Shown here one piece after another: positions 16,422-25,480 of a DNA stretch of 64,000 nt. The translations under genes were made by a program, and so were the position numbers. The stretch comes from Verrucomicrobiota bacterium (GTDB lineage Bacteria; Verrucomicrobiota; Verrucomicrobiia; Limisphaerales; PALSA-1396): assembly GCA_016200005.1 (NCBI GenBank), contig JACQFP010000006.1:123086-187085 (forward strand), given 5' to 3'. Below the pieces are notes generated by a model. It was not told where the DNA came from. It saw only the letters and a program-made list of their open reading frames with translations, and searched no databases. Numbering within the stretch: the first letter of the stretch is position 1; each line of letters opens with the position of its first letter.

Positions 16422-18302
16422 TCAGGGTGAACGAACTGCGACTGTCTTGGCTGAAAAGTTGGTGACGGCGCCGGCGATGGTTTCCGACAAAGGCGTTTCC
16501 TCAAGGTTGTCCGGCCGGATGTTCAGATAGTTGGCGGCACGTTCGGCGATCTGCTTGAATACCGGCGCCGCGGCCTGTCCGCCGTAGTAACCATGTTTCG
16601 GTTCGTCCATCACCACAGAAATGCAAAGTTCCGGTTCGTCCGCCGGAAAGAATCCAATGAACGAGGAGAAGAATTTTTCGTTCGAGTAAACGCCGTTGAA
16701 GTTTTTCTGCGCGGTGCCGGTCTTGCCGGCCACGGTGTAATGATCCAACGCGGCCTTGGCCGCCGTGCCTTGCGGACTCACCACCGTTTTGAGGGCCGTC
16801 ACCATTTGCCGGGCCGCGGCTGCACTGATGACCTGCCGCACCGGCTGCGGGGAATAGCTGACCACCGTTTGGTGATCCGCATCCTCCAGTCGTTCCACCA
16901 ACATGGGTTGCATCAACCAGCCGTGGTTGGCAATGGCGCTCATCGCCATCACCATCTGCAACGGTGTCACCGCCACTTCGTGCCCCATCGGTATGCGGGA
17001 AATGGAGAGCTTCGTCCACTGCTTCGGCGGATGCACGATGCCGCTGACTTCGCCGCTGAGCGGGATGCCCGTGCGCGCCCCGAACCCGAAGTCTCGCATG
17101 TAACGGTAGAGTTGCGCCTCCCCCAGTTTGATTCCAATCTTGGCCGCGCCGATGTTGGAGGACTTGGTAATAATATTCTCCACCGAGAGCACGCCGTAGG
17201 ATTCGTGATCTTTCAGCACTTTGCCGGCAAAGATAAATCTTCCGCGCTCGCAATCGAAAACATCTGTCAGTCTCACCACTCGGTCGTTCAACGCGCCGGA
17301 AACCACCACGATTTTGAACGTTGATCCCGGCTCCGCAATGTCGCTAATGATCCGATTGCGACGTGCGTCCACCTCCCGGGGATCGTTGCTGAGATTGTTG
17401 GGGTCGAAATTGGGCAGCGTTGCCAGCGCCAGGATTTCACCCGTGCGCGGTCGCACCACGATACCCGAAATGCTGATCGGGGTATGCTTCAGCATCGCCG
17501 CAGCCAATTCGGATTCGACGATGTGTTGCAGCACCGAATCAATGGTGAGCACGACATTCAAACCGTCGCGCGCCTCCACGTCCTGCTGGCGCAGGGCCAC
17601 CAACTCGCGCCCCCGTTTGTCTCTCTCCGTCTGTCGCCAGCCACGCGCGCCGTCCAGTTCCGCGTCCAGCGTTCTTTCAATGCCATCCACGCCGCGCCCC
17701 GAGTTGTCGAGGTACCCCAGCACATGCGCGGCTAGAGCCTGATTGGGATAAATTCGCATTTGTTCTTCTTCAGCAAAAATGGCCTTGTGTTGTAAATCGC
17801 GCAGAAAGATTCTTTCCTTTTTGGTCAGCTTGCTAACGTCCATGCCGAAGGTCTGGCTCGCGAGACTTTCTTGAATGCTTTTCCACTCCTCGATTTTGAC
17901 CTTGGATTTGAGCGGGACGTTTTGATCGAAGACGGGTTCGCCCTTGGGGTTGAGGCGGAGCACGCGCGGCTTGAGCCGTTCGGCGAGAGAGACTTCGCTG
18001 ACTTTCAGCAACGGCGCGAGCACCCGCGCCACTTCGGCATAACGATCGCCCATCAAACTGGGGTCGGCGCAAACGGTTTTGACGAAGATGCTCGTGGCCA
18101 GGAGATTGCCCCGCGCATCGAGGATGTCCCCGCGCCGGGGCGCGACTTGCAATGTGCGCTCGGTGTATTCCTGCGCCTTGGCCAGAAGTTGAGCGTGGCG
18201 CAACACCTGCAGGTCCACCAAGCGGTAGCCCAACCCGCCAAAAGCCGCCACCAGCAACAGCGCCAGCGTCAACACCCTCTGATATTGCAAACTCTTGACC
18301 AT
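16422..18302 (-). CDS. ftsI: Penicillin-binding protein, septal transpeptidase FtsI
   Basis: Class B penicillin-binding protein of 626 residues that cross-links septal peptidoglycan. It has one N-terminal membrane helix (about 10-30), a PBP dimer domain with APRRGDILDARGNLLA, and a transpeptidase domain. The active-site motifs are STFK (Ser327, Lys330), SSN (381-383) and KTGT (527-530). No C-terminal PASTA domain is seen. The gene follows the ftsL-like gene on the same strand and would work with FtsW, encoded downstream. Confidence 0.95.
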   Translation of the reverse strand: MVKSLQYQRVLTLALLLVAAFGGLGYRLVDLQVLRHAQLLAKAQEYTERTLQVAPRRGDILDARGNLLATSIFVKTVCADPSLMGDRYAEVARVLAPLLKVSEVSLAERLKPRVLRLNPKGEPVFDQNVPLKSKVKIEEWKSIQESLASQTFGMDVSKLTKKERIFLRDLQHKAIFAEEEQMRIYPNQALAAHVLGYLDNSGRGVDGIERTLDAELDGARGWRQTERDKRGRELVALRQQDVEARDGLNVVLTIDSVLQHIVESELAAAMLKHTPISISGIVVRPRTGEILALATLPNFDPNNLSNDPREVDARRNRIISDIAEPGSTFKIVVVSGALNDRVVRLTDVFDCERGRFIFAGKVLKDHESYGVLSVENIITKSSNIGAAKIGIKLGEAQLYRYMRDFGFGARTGIPLSGEVSGIVHPPKQWTKLSISRIPMGHEVAVTPLQMVMAMSAIANHGWLMQPMLVERLEDADHQTVVSYSPQPVRQVISAAAARQMVTALKTVVSPQGTAAKAALDHYTVAGKTGTAQKNFNGVYSNEKFFSSFIGFFPADEPELCISVVMDEPKHGYYGGQAAAPVFKQIAERAANYLNIRPDNLEETPLSETIAGAVTNFSAKTVAVRSP

Positions 18303-18389
18303 TTGTTTTCAAAGTTTACCAACCGCCCGTGCCGATCGGTTCCTCATCCGACGGCGTCACGGGCGGCGGTAAAAAATTCATCGTTTTGC

Positions 18390-18764
18390 TCAAGGCATCG
18401 TTCCATCGCGCGTCTGGTCGCTGGCGTAATGCCGTTCGCCCCCAACGCCGAGCCGGGGTTCGATCAACGTCCGGATCTGCGACGGTTGCGGCAGGCCCAG
18501 TCCCAACTTCAGTTCCTTCACCCGATAATCCAGCCATTTCGGGGAACGCAGCGCCGCCAGCGTGTCGCGCCCTAATTTGTTCTGGCGCTGTAATTCACTC
18601 AGCCGCACTTCGCGCCGTTTCATCTGCTGGCCGAGTTGGTCGATCTGGTTTTTCTGCCAGACATAGCCGATGCCGGACCCGCCAATGAACAGGCACAGCA
18701 ACAGGGCTTTGAGTGCGGGGCCAAAGCGAATCGCCGCAGACTGATTTTTTTGATTTCGCGCCAT
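18390..18764 (-). CDS. ftsL: FtsL-like divisome protein
   Basis: A 124-residue bitopic protein in the position of ftsL. It has a short basic cytoplasmic head, one membrane helix about residues 16-36 (LKALLLCLFIGGSGIGYVWQ), a Leu-zipper-like coiled coil (NQIDQLGQQMKRREVRLSEL), and a C-terminal tail. Sequence similarity among FtsL proteins is low, so topology and position carry the call. The ATG lies one base after the rsmH stop, so the pair is probably translationally coupled. It likely complexes with FtsQ and an FtsB partner not seen here. Confidence 0.8.
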   Translation of the reverse strand: MARNQKNQSAAIRFGPALKALLLCLFIGGSGIGYVWQKNQIDQLGQQMKRREVRLSELQRQNKLGRDTLAALRSPKWLDYRVKELKLGLGLPQPSQIRTLIEPRLGVGGERHYASDQTRDGTMP

Positions 18765-18765
18765 G

Positions 18766-19731
18766 TTAAATTTTTTCCAACACCCGCAACTGCGCGCTCC
18801 GGCAGCGCGGATTCGCGGCCAACTCGGCGGGCGATGGTTTCACCGCTTTGCGCTGCACCCATTTCATTTCCGGGACGCGTGGTCGTCGCAACTCCGGCAC
18901 GTCCACTTCGCCCTCGAAAGTGTATTCCCGCGTCCTCTCACGTCCGAAATCCTTCACGACACGGTCTTCGATCGAATGAAACGTGATGACCACCAGCCGC
19001 CCGCCCGGTTTCAGAATCTTCAAGGCAGCCGCCAATCCGCGTTCCAAAGAACTGATCTCTTCATTTACTGCCAGGCGTAACGCCTGAAAAATCCGCGTCG
19101 CTGGATGCGTCTTCTTTCCGCGACGCGGCGCCAATCGTTCAATCAGCTTTGCCAGTTGCGCAGTCGTCTCGATCCGACGCTGTTGGCCTCCGGCCCGTGC
19201 GCCGCTGCGGCGCTGAGCGCGTTCTTGCTCAATGGCCCGCGCGAACCGTCGCGCTTGCCGTTCATCGCCCAGCTCCCAAAATATTCTCGCCAGCTCATCC
19301 GCGCTCGCTTCATTCACCAAATTCGCCGCCGTCAATTGCTGGCGCGGGTCCATCCGCATATCGAGCGGGCCGTCCTGTTGAAAACTAAACCCGCGCTCTG
19401 CCGAATCGAGTTGCGGCGAACTGACACCCAGGTCCAATAACACTCCGTCGCAACTGTCCGGCGCCACCCAATCGCCCAACTCCGCAAAATTCCCCTGGCG
19501 AAGTTCGAAGCGACCCGCAAATTCCGCCAGCCGTCGCCGGGTTGCTTCAAGGGCGGCGCCATCGCGATCGCAGCCAGATAACCACCCAGTCGGACGGCTC
19601 GCGGCCAAAATGGCTGCTGCGTGTCCACCCCCACCGACCGTTCCGTCGGCGTACCGCCCCCCCGGCCGCGGTCTTATCGCAGCCATCACCTCCGCCACCA
19701 TCACTGGGTTGTGGACGAAATTGCGTGCCAC
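18766..19731 (-). CDS. rsmH: 16S rRNA (cytosine-1402-N4)-methyltransferase RsmH
   Basis: SAM-dependent methyltransferase (MraW) of 321 residues acting on C1402 of 16S rRNA. Motifs are HNPVMVAEVMAAI, the SAM loop DGTVGGGGHA, LLDLGVSSPQLD, GPLDMRMD and VVITFHSIEDRVVK. An upstream in-frame ATG at 19797 would overlap the previous gene by 52 bases. The GTG at 19731 follows that gene by 14 bases and has CAGGGA upstream, so I prefer it. The second place after mraZ is classical for this gene. Confidence 0.94.
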   Translation of the reverse strand: MARNFVHNPVMVAEVMAAIRPRPGGRYADGTVGGGGHAAAILAASRPTGWLSGCDRDGAALEATRRRLAEFAGRFELRQGNFAELGDWVAPDSCDGVLLDLGVSSPQLDSAERGFSFQQDGPLDMRMDPRQQLTAANLVNEASADELARIFWELGDERQARRFARAIEQERAQRRSGARAGGQQRRIETTAQLAKLIERLAPRRGKKTHPATRIFQALRLAVNEEISSLERGLAAALKILKPGGRLVVITFHSIEDRVVKDFGRERTREYTFEGEVDVPELRRPRVPEMKWVQRKAVKPSPAELAANPRCRSAQLRVLEKI

Positions 19732-19745
19732 GCATGATGTCCCTG

Positions 19746-20366
19746 TCAAATGGGCGTTTGCTCCGAACCGAAAATCCGCGATGCCAATCGTCCCCATGAT
19801 TTCGCCATCGGCTCGCGGCCGCTTACCTGCATCGGAACTTGTTGCGGCGCATCCGGCTTTTCCCGGTTGTGCACGGGAATGATTTCCAGATCCGTGTCAC
19901 TCAAATCATTCCGAACCACTTTGACCTTATCCAAAGAGAGCTCGCCCTGCACCGCAGCCTTGATGAGTCTGGCGTTTTCGGGTTTCCCCTGGCACCTGCG
20001 TCGCCCCCAATACGAAAGCGGGTTGATTTTTTTCAGCGCGCTTGTGACTGACGCAGACGCCTTGCCACAGACAGCGAGAATGGAGATTCCGCTCTTCAAG
20101 AAAATTTCCCTCGTGCCAATCAACAATGACTTGACCGGTAGTATTTTTGGTTTTGCTTCCCACTTGGTCATTGGGGGAGCTTGAATTTGCGACACTGGCG
20201 ATGGAGTGATTGGTTCTGTCTTTCTCGTCGAAGCAGGCGGAATGGTGCGGGCATTGGAATTGAATTTGGGCAACAACCCTTCTGTCATCCGGTAACGGCC
20301 GGTTGCTTCTTTGATGTCCATCAAAGATTTGCTCGCCGTGAGAAGTTGCATTGGGTTCATGGGCAT
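19746..20366 (-). CDS. Hypothetical protein between mraZ and rsmH
   Basis: A 206-residue protein of unknown function on the cluster strand. Its ATG overlaps the mraZ stop as TAATG, so it is almost certainly co-translated with mraZ. Residues 1-70 are polar with Pro/Thr-rich stretches. A basic region KPKILPVKSLLIGTREIFLK precedes a short hydrophobic segment (SGISILAVCG). The C-terminal part is charged with KVKVVRNDLSDTDLEIIPVH. There is no clear signal peptide and no motif I know. It may be a lineage-specific division or regulatory factor. Confidence 0.75.
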   Translation of the reverse strand: MPMNPMQLLTASKSLMDIKEATGRYRMTEGLLPKFNSNARTIPPASTRKTEPITPSPVSQIQAPPMTKWEAKPKILPVKSLLIGTREIFLKSGISILAVCGKASASVTSALKKINPLSYWGRRRCQGKPENARLIKAAVQGELSLDKVKVVRNDLSDTDLEIIPVHNREKPDAPQQVPMQVSGREPMAKSWGRLASRIFGSEQTPI

Positions 20367-20830
20367 TAAATCAGTTTAAACGCTTCCGGTAACAACGCCG
20401 CATCCACCGCACTCGCGGTTTCGTAGCGTTCGGGATTCCAAATCTCAAACCGGTCCACCAATCCAACCAGCACCGCTTCCTTCTCGATATTCACTGCCTT
20501 CGCCATCACTTCAGGCACACAAATGCGTCCGCCTTTGTCCAAAGCCACGCTCGCCGATTTGCTGCCCAATAGTCGCCGCAATGCAGACGCCTTTGGATCG
20601 GCGAAAGGCATCGCTTTGATTTTTCCCGCCAACGCTTGCATTTCCGGCGGCGGCAAGACCAGCAGGCAAGCCTCCGCCTGCGCACCGTTTGGCCAAAGTA
20701 TCAACGTGAGTTCCACGTCCGGCTTCGTCGGACGCCATTTGGCAGGGATCTGCACGCGCCGCTTCTCGTCCACGCCGCGACGAAATAGCGAGTGATAATG
20801 GATCAACTCGTTGGTAGATTCAGTTGGCAT
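20366..20830 (-). CDS. mraZ: Transcriptional regulator MraZ
   Basis: A 154-residue protein with two SpoVT/AbrB-like MraZ domains. In other bacteria MraZ forms a ring and binds repeats upstream of its own gene, controlling the dcw operon. The first half has the motif DEKRRVQIPAKWR. The second has ALDKGGRICVPEVMAKAVNI, each with the conserved DxxxR core. An array of five 10-bp-spaced boxes lies 26-70 bases upstream of its start codon. It is the first gene of the cluster. Confidence 0.95.
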   Translation of the reverse strand: MPTESTNELIHYHSLFRRGVDEKRRVQIPAKWRPTKPDVELTLILWPNGAQAEACLLVLPPPEMQALAGKIKAMPFADPKASALRRLLGSKSASVALDKGGRICVPEVMAKAVNIEKEAVLVGLVDRFEIWNPERYETASAVDAALLPEAFKLI

Positions 20831-20856
20831 TCAGGTTTAGTTGGGCCAAACATCAA

Positions 20857-20900
20857 CCCATTTCTATCCACAACGACCCACTGTTAACCACTTTCCCCCA
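20857..20900 (-). promoter_or_regulatory. Predicted MraZ operator: five direct repeats with 10-bp spacing
   Basis: On the - strand the sequence carries TGGGG, TGGTT, TGGGT, TGGAT and TGGGT, each separated by exactly 5 bases. The matching + strand tetramers end at 20860, 20870, 20880, 20890 and 20900. Known MraZ operators are TGGGN boxes repeated every 10 bp upstream of mraZ. The array overlaps the likely promoter, which fits autorepression. Confidence 0.85.
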
Positions 20901-20911
20901 TTCATTGTCAA
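20883..20911 (-). promoter_or_regulatory. Candidate mraZ promoter
   Basis: On the - strand TTGACA (20911-20906) is an exact -35 match. At 17 bases the -10 position reads GTTAAC, which is weak. The -10 lies among the MraZ boxes, so repressor binding would block it. Confidence 0.5.
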
Positions 20912-21244
20912 CAATTTTCTCGCGGATTTGTTTATTACGAAGTTATTCACAACTTGTGCGTCCGTTGTAACCTACTGGAAAGACTCGAACTTGAACGAAC
21001 AAAACCCAATGAATGCGGCAGTTTATGGGCATTTGAAGGAATTTGCTCGCTGTAGTTCACAACCGAGGTTGCATATGGGGTTGGGAATGTTGCCCTTGGC
21101 AGCCTCGATAAAAGGGATAAATGGCTGGAGTTCACGCACCTCGCAACCTTCTGTTCCACTTTCGAAATAATCTTTGAAACGAGCGCGAAGCTGTGGAGGC
21201 TGTGGCAGGTATAATTTGGGCGATGCCTTGAACAATTCTATAGC

Positions 21245-22321
21245 GTGCGCACTGCTGATTTTGATTTTTTTCTGCCGCCCGCGCTGATTGCGCAATCACC
21301 GGCGGACGAACGCGACCAATCAAGGTTGCTGGTTCTGCAACGCAACGATGGCCAGATCTTTCATCGTCACTTTCGCGATCTGCTGGCGTATCTGCGTCCT
21401 GGCGATGTGCTTGTGCTCAACAATTCGCGTGTCATTCCCGCGCGCTTGCGCGGCACCAATGCGAGGAGCGGCGGACAATTTGAAATTCTGTTGCTGGAGG
21501 AGAACAAGCTCAACGATTGGTGGGTGATGTTGCGACCGGGCAGACGCGCGCGCATCGGAACACAAATTGATTTGCGCGATGCGGACGGCAATTGCAGCCA
21601 CGTGCAGGCGACCGTGATCGACAAAAATGAAGAAGGGCATCGTCGTCTGCGCTTCACAGGCGCGCCAGACATTCGCCTGTCGCTGGATGCCTTGGGTGAG
21701 GTTCCCCTGCCACCGTATATCCGGCGCGCCGGTGCCGGCCAACGCGACCAGGACCGGGTGCGGTACCAAACGGTTTACGCCCGGCCCGCTGGCTCCGTCG
21801 CCGCGCCGACCGCCGGGCTTCATTTCACCCAGGCATTGCTGGATGAAATCCGCGCACGCGAAGTGCAGGTTTGTTTTGTGACGCTGCACGTTGGGCTTGC
21901 CACTTTCGCGCCCGTCAAAACTGAATCACTCGCCGCTCACATCATGCATGAGGAGCGATATGAACTCAGCGGGGAAACGGCAAACATCATTAACGAAGCA
22001 AAACGCTCCAACCGTCGGGTCATTGCCGTCGGCACAACCACCGTTCGCGTATTGGAGAGCGTGGCCAGGAAACATCATGGGCAGATGATCCCCGGCAAGG
22101 GCCGCACCAAGATTTTTATTTACCCGCCCTACCCATTCAAAATTGCAGACGCCGTGTTGACCAATTTCCATCTGCCGCGTTCCACCTTGCTGATGTTGGT
22201 CAGCTCCTTCGCCGCTCCCAACGAGATTCGCGGACGCGAGATGGTTCTGTCCGCTTACGCCGAAGCGGTGCGCGAGCACTATCGCTTCTTCAGTTACGGC
22301 GACGCGATGTTGATCTTATGA
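21245..22321 (+). CDS. queA: S-adenosylmethionine:tRNA ribosyltransferase-isomerase QueA
   Basis: Enzyme of queuosine synthesis that transfers the ribosyl part of SAM to 7-aminomethyl-deazaguanine in tRNA; 358 residues. The N-terminus RTADFDFFLPPALIAQSPA is typical and fixes the GTG start at 21245. Further motifs are LVLNNSRVIPARLRG, AAPTAGLHFT, VTLHVGLATFAPV and NFHLPRSTLLMLVSAF-like NFHLPRSTLLMLVSSF. A TATAAT lies 29 bases before the start. The stop overlaps the next start as ATGA. Confidence 0.96.
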   Translation: MRTADFDFFLPPALIAQSPADERDQSRLLVLQRNDGQIFHRHFRDLLAYLRPGDVLVLNNSRVIPARLRGTNARSGGQFEILLLEENKLNDWWVMLRPGRRARIGTQIDLRDADGNCSHVQATVIDKNEEGHRRLRFTGAPDIRLSLDALGEVPLPPYIRRAGAGQRDQDRVRYQTVYARPAGSVAAPTAGLHFTQALLDEIRAREVQVCFVTLHVGLATFAPVKTESLAAHIMHEERYELSGETANIINEAKRSNRRVIAVGTTTVRVLESVARKHHGQMIPGKGRTKIFIYPPYPFKIADAVLTNFHLPRSTLLMLVSSFAAPNEIRGREMVLSAYAEAVREHYRFFSYGDAMLIL

Positions 22322-23070
22322 ATAACTCACGCACGAACAGGCGAAGGCCAGCCTCGGGCCATCCGAAACTCAAAACCCGAAACTCAGAACTTCCTTTCAT
22401 CCTGGTGAACATGGCGATGACGGCAGATGGCAAGATTGCCACGGCCAATCGCGCCTTTTCCTCCTTCGGCAGCCGGCGTGATCACGACCACTTGTTGGCA
22501 TTGCGTGCCACAGCGGACGCCGTGATGGCTGGCGCGCGCACGGTGGACTCCAACCCTGTGAACCTTGGTCCCGGTCCAGCCAAATACCGTCGTCTGCGGC
22601 TCAAAAACGGACTCGCAGATTACAACTTGCGCGTCATCGTCAGCGGCAGCGGCACAATCAATCCACGTGCCGAAATATTCCGACACCGCTTTTCTCCCAT
22701 CCTCCTTCTCACAACGAAACGTGCGACGAGGGTTAAACTCAAAACACTTCGGGCCTTGGCGGATGAAGTGAAAATCCTCGGCGCGACCAGGATTGATTTT
22801 CGCAACGCCCTGCGCTGGTTGCGGAGACAATGGAAAATCAAACGGCTGCTTTGCGAAGGCGGCGGCGAACTCAACAGCGCCTTGTTTGCTGCAGGTCTGG
22901 TGGACGAATTGCACCTCACGGTGTGTCCGAAGATATTTGGTGGCCACACCCCACCGACAATCGCTGACGGCCGTGGCCTCGCGAGATTGGGTGAGGCGAC
23001 ACATCTGAGATTGAAGTCGCTGAAACGTGTGGCGGACGAATTGTTCCTGGTCTATCAAGTCCTGCGTTGA
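22318..23070 (+). CDS. RibD-C-type pyrimidine reductase (riboflavin pathway)
   Basis: A 250-residue NADPH-dependent reductase related to the C-terminal domain of RibD, which reduces the ribosylamino-pyrimidine intermediate of riboflavin synthesis. Motifs are VNMAMTADGKIATANR, DAVMAGARTVDSNP, LLCEGGGELNSALFAAGLVD and LTVCPKIFGG. There is no deaminase domain. Residues 1-27 are a polar extension partly encoded by a heptamer array (22364-22391). The start overlaps the queA stop as ATGA. Pathway assignment is by family; related folate-like reductases cannot be excluded. Confidence 0.88.
   Translation: MNNSRTNRRRPASGHPKLKTRNSELPFILVNMAMTADGKIATANRAFSSFGSRRDHDHLLALRATADAVMAGARTVDSNPVNLGPGPAKYRRLRLKNGLADYNLRVIVSGSGTINPRAEIFRHRFSPILLLTTKRATRVKLKTLRALADEVKILGATRIDFRNALRWLRRQWKIKRLLCEGGGELNSALFAAGLVDELHLTVCPKIFGGHTPPTIADGRGLARLGEATHLRLKSLKRVADELFLVYQVLR
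22364..22391. repeat. Heptamer array inside the 5' end of the RibD-like gene
   Basis: Four 7-bp units (CGAAACT, CAAAACC, CGAAACT, CAGAACT) encode part of the N-terminal extension that precedes the conserved reductase fold. Confidence 0.7.
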
Positions 23071-23397
23071 AAGAGAGTTGAGACCGGAGAGTGGATGGTT
23101 CAAACCATGAACCAGCAGAGTTCTGAATGCCGTGGAAAAAGCAGCCCTTGGCAAAACGGGACTGAAAAGCCTACGCAATTGGACCCGGATGGGCGTGGAC
23201 CAGAAAACCACAAGATCGGAATCCGAATCTGAGTTGATCTGCGTTTCGCGGCGGCGGAAGCACATTTATGATTTCCCAATTTCTGCTTTCAGATTTTTTC
23301 ATGACGCTGCTGTTTTCCCCTCTTGACTCTGCGGAACAGACTCACAATATTCCCCGGCTAATTTGCAGACAATTGAGTGGCGCACAGCAGAAGCATT
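23071..23397. other. 327-bp gap upstream of rpoD
   Basis: No gene is seen. It contains a short inverted repeat GGTTCA...TGAACC near 23097-23113, a heptamer run (TTTCTGC, TTTCAGA, TTTTTTC) at 23280-23300, and the candidate rpoD promoter near its end. Confidence 0.6.
23323..23351 (+). promoter_or_regulatory. Candidate rpoD promoter
   Basis: TTGACT (23323-23328) and AATATT (23346-23351) are separated by 17 bases. They match the sigma-70 consensus at 5 of 6 and 4 of 6 positions. They lie about 45 bases before the rpoD start. Confidence 0.5.
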
Positions 23398-25284
23398 ATG
23401 GGAAAATCGAAGGTTAGGAAATCGACCTTAAAATCCGGCGGCAAATCAATCGCTCACCCCCCCGACCAATCCACCGCTGTCAGACGCCAGCCAGCAACTC
23501 CTGACCAAACAATCGCACCTTCGATGCGGGCAGGCAAAATGCATACCGGGACCCACGATAAACTTCGCGTAAACCACGAGCGCCGCAAAAACCCCGCGCA
23601 CCTGGCGGGTGTCGGGCCCGCCGCCGCCCTGCCGCACGTCGGCACCATCCGAAGTCTGACCGGCGTGGAATTGACCGAAAAGATCAAGGATTTGGTCCGT
23701 CTGGCCCAGGAACAAGGCTACCTGACCTATGGCGATATCAATGACGCGTTGCCGGAAAGCGTCAACTCACCGGAAGAACTGGACGAGATTTATATCAAAC
23801 TGCGCAACCTCGAGATCGAGATCGTGGATCAGGCGGAGGTCGATCGCATCAAGCAGCCGGAACCCGAAGAAGAGGAGGAAAAGGGGCGGCTGGACATTCT
23901 GGATGATCCCGTACGCATGTATCTTAAGCAGATGGGGCAGGTGGCTTTGCTGACGCGCGAACAGGAAGTGGAGATTTCCAAGCGGATTGAGAACGCGGAA
24001 AATGAGGTCAAGCGAATCATCTACAGTTTTGGATTTGCCGGCAAGGAACACATTGCATTGGCCGAAAAATTGATCTCCGAACCACCGAAAGAACGGTTCG
24101 ACCGCGTCGTCGTGGACAAAAAAATTGACGGCCGCGAAAGTCACCTCAAAACGCTCCGCAAACTGGTGCGACACGTTCGCCTCATCGACCAGCAAGTGGA
24201 TGAAAAATACGCGCAATGGCGCAACGGCTCTTCCAAGACCAAACGCGACAAACTCTTTACCGCCTTCAAAAAGCACGACAAGAAGCTCCAGGGCACTTTT
24301 ATAAAGTTTTACTACAAGCAAAGAGTCATCGAAGAAATGTCGCTGGTCGCAGAGAATATCCATGACAAAATCCAGTTGAGCCGGCGGGTGATTCAGGAAT
24401 GGGACCGACAGCGCAAGTCCCCCCAACAACAGGCCGTCATCCATTCTGAGGAGTGCAAAATCCGCGCCCTCGAGGAGTTCGTTCGCATGCCCGACAGCGA
24501 TTACCTCAAAGCTTACGAACAGTTGAAACGTTTTTCCGCCAAAGCGCTCCAGGCCAAGACTGAGATGGTGGAAGCCAATCTGCGGCTCGTCATTTCCATC
24601 GCCAAGAAATACACCAATCGCGGCCTCTCCTTCCTTGACTTGATCCAGGAAGGCAACATGGGGTTGATGAAGGCGGTGGAAAAGTTTGAATACCGCCGCG
24701 GCTACAAATTCTCCACCTACGCCACCTGGTGGATTCGCCAGGCCATCACCCGGTCCATTGCCGACCAGGCCCGCACCATCCGCATTCCCGTGCACATGAT
24801 CGAGACCATCAACAAGCTGATGCGGGTGCAGAAACAACTCATCCAGGATTTCGGGCGCGAAGCCACGCCGGAAGAAATGGCGGATGAAATGCAACTTCCG
24901 GTCGAACGCGTCCGCGCCGTATTGAAAATGGCGCAACAACCCATCTCGTTGCAATCCCCCGTGGGCGACAGTGAAGACACCAACTTCGGCGACTTCATCG
25001 AGGACAAGGCCACCGAAAACCCGGCCGAGATGACCAGTTTCAGTCTGTTGAAGGACAAATTGGGCGACGTGCTGACGAGCCTGACCGAGCGCGAACGAAA
25101 GGTTTTGGAACTGCGCTTTGGCCTGGGCGACGGTTATTCGCGCACGCTGGAAGAAGTCGGCAAACAATTCAAAGTTACGCGGGAGCGCATCCGCCAGATT
25201 GAAGCCAAAGCCTTGCGCAAAATGCGGCATCCCACCCGCATCCGCCAGTTGCACGGCTTCCTGGAAATACAGGAAGTGGAATAA
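23398..25284 (+). CDS. rpoD: RNA polymerase primary sigma factor RpoD
   Basis: Housekeeping sigma-70 of 628 residues. Region 1.1 is [19 protein letters not shown] and region 1.2 [21 protein letters not shown] non-conserved insert of about 200 residues follows. Region 2 contains [20 protein letters not shown] and [18 protein letters not shown], the -10 recognition and melting parts. Region 4.2 is [20 protein letters not shown], the -35 helix-turn-helix. A GTG 21 bases upstream is in frame; I take ATG 23398 (MGKSKVRKS). The basic, Pro-rich first 70 residues are a lineage extension. Confidence 0.96.
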   Translation: MGKSKVRKSTLKSGGKSIAHPPDQSTAVRRQPATPDQTIAPSMRAGKMHTGTHDKLRVNHERRKNPAHLAGVGPAAALPHVGTIRSLTGVELTEKIKDLVRLAQEQGYLTYGDINDALPESVNSPEELDEIYIKLRNLEIEIVDQAEVDRIKQPEPEEEEEKGRLDILDDPVRMYLKQMGQVALLTREQEVEISKRIENAENEVKRIIYSFGFAGKEHIALAEKLISEPPKERFDRVVVDKKIDGRESHLKTLRKLVRHVRLIDQQVDEKYAQWRNGSSKTKRDKLFTAFKKHDKKLQGTFIKFYYKQRVIEEMSLVAENIHDKIQLSRRVIQEWDRQRKSPQQQAVIHSEECKIRALEEFVRMPDSDYLKAYEQLKRFSAKALQAKTEMVEANLRLVISIAKKYTNRGLSFLDLIQEGNMGLMKAVEKFEYRRGYKFSTYATWWIRQAITRSIADQARTIRIPVHMIETINKLMRVQKQLIQDFGREATPEEMADEMQLPVERVRAVLKMAQQPISLQSPVGDSEDTNFGDFIEDKATENPAEMTSFSLLKDKLGDVLTSLTERERKVLELRFGLGDGYSRTLEEVGKQFKVTRERIRQIEAKALRKMRHPTRIRQLHGFLEIQEVE

Positions 25285-25321
25285 CTCGACTCTTGCTTTC
25301 GTATCCTGTTGTGCGTTCCAG

Positions 25322-25348
25322 GCAAACTCCCAGTTGACGTGGGTTTGC
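25322..25348. terminator. Hairpin downstream of rpoD
   Basis: The arms GCAAACtCCCA and TGGGTTTGC pair with a one-base bulge, about 40 bases after the rpoD stop. There is no T-tract, so this is at best a weak or factor-dependent terminator. Confidence 0.35.
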
Positions 25349-25480
25349 TCCGTCCAACGTTTTGCCGCAACAGAATACTTACCGCCTGCCTGAAAAAGTT
25401 CGTCCGCCGCGGCGGGCGAATTAACTTGTCCCCTGCCCGGCGGTCAGCAGAATAATTCTTTGTCCGAACCATTCGACTAT

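Larger units (their letters stand above)
20831..21244. other. 414-bp divergent intergenic region (mraZ / queA)
   Basis: No gene is supported here. It holds the MraZ boxes and promoter for the dcw cluster on one side. On the other side there is a TATAAT at 21210-21215 suited as the -10 of queA, without a convincing -35. The middle part (about 20960-21180) shows nothing I can name. Confidence 0.6.

Noticed and set aside
18316-18381. 21-codon ORF between the ftsL-like gene and ftsI
   Set aside because: It fits the gap but lacks a ribosome site and is too short to support.
20864-20951. Two near matches to DnaA boxes (CTATCCACA and TTATTCACA) upstream of mraZ
   Set aside because: Only two imperfect boxes, one lying within the MraZ array; no AT-rich unwinding region or dnaA gene, so not an origin.
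23767-25254. 495-codon open frame opposite rpoD
   Set aside because: Antisense to a highly conserved sigma factor; composition rich in Phe, His and Leu typical of mirror frames.
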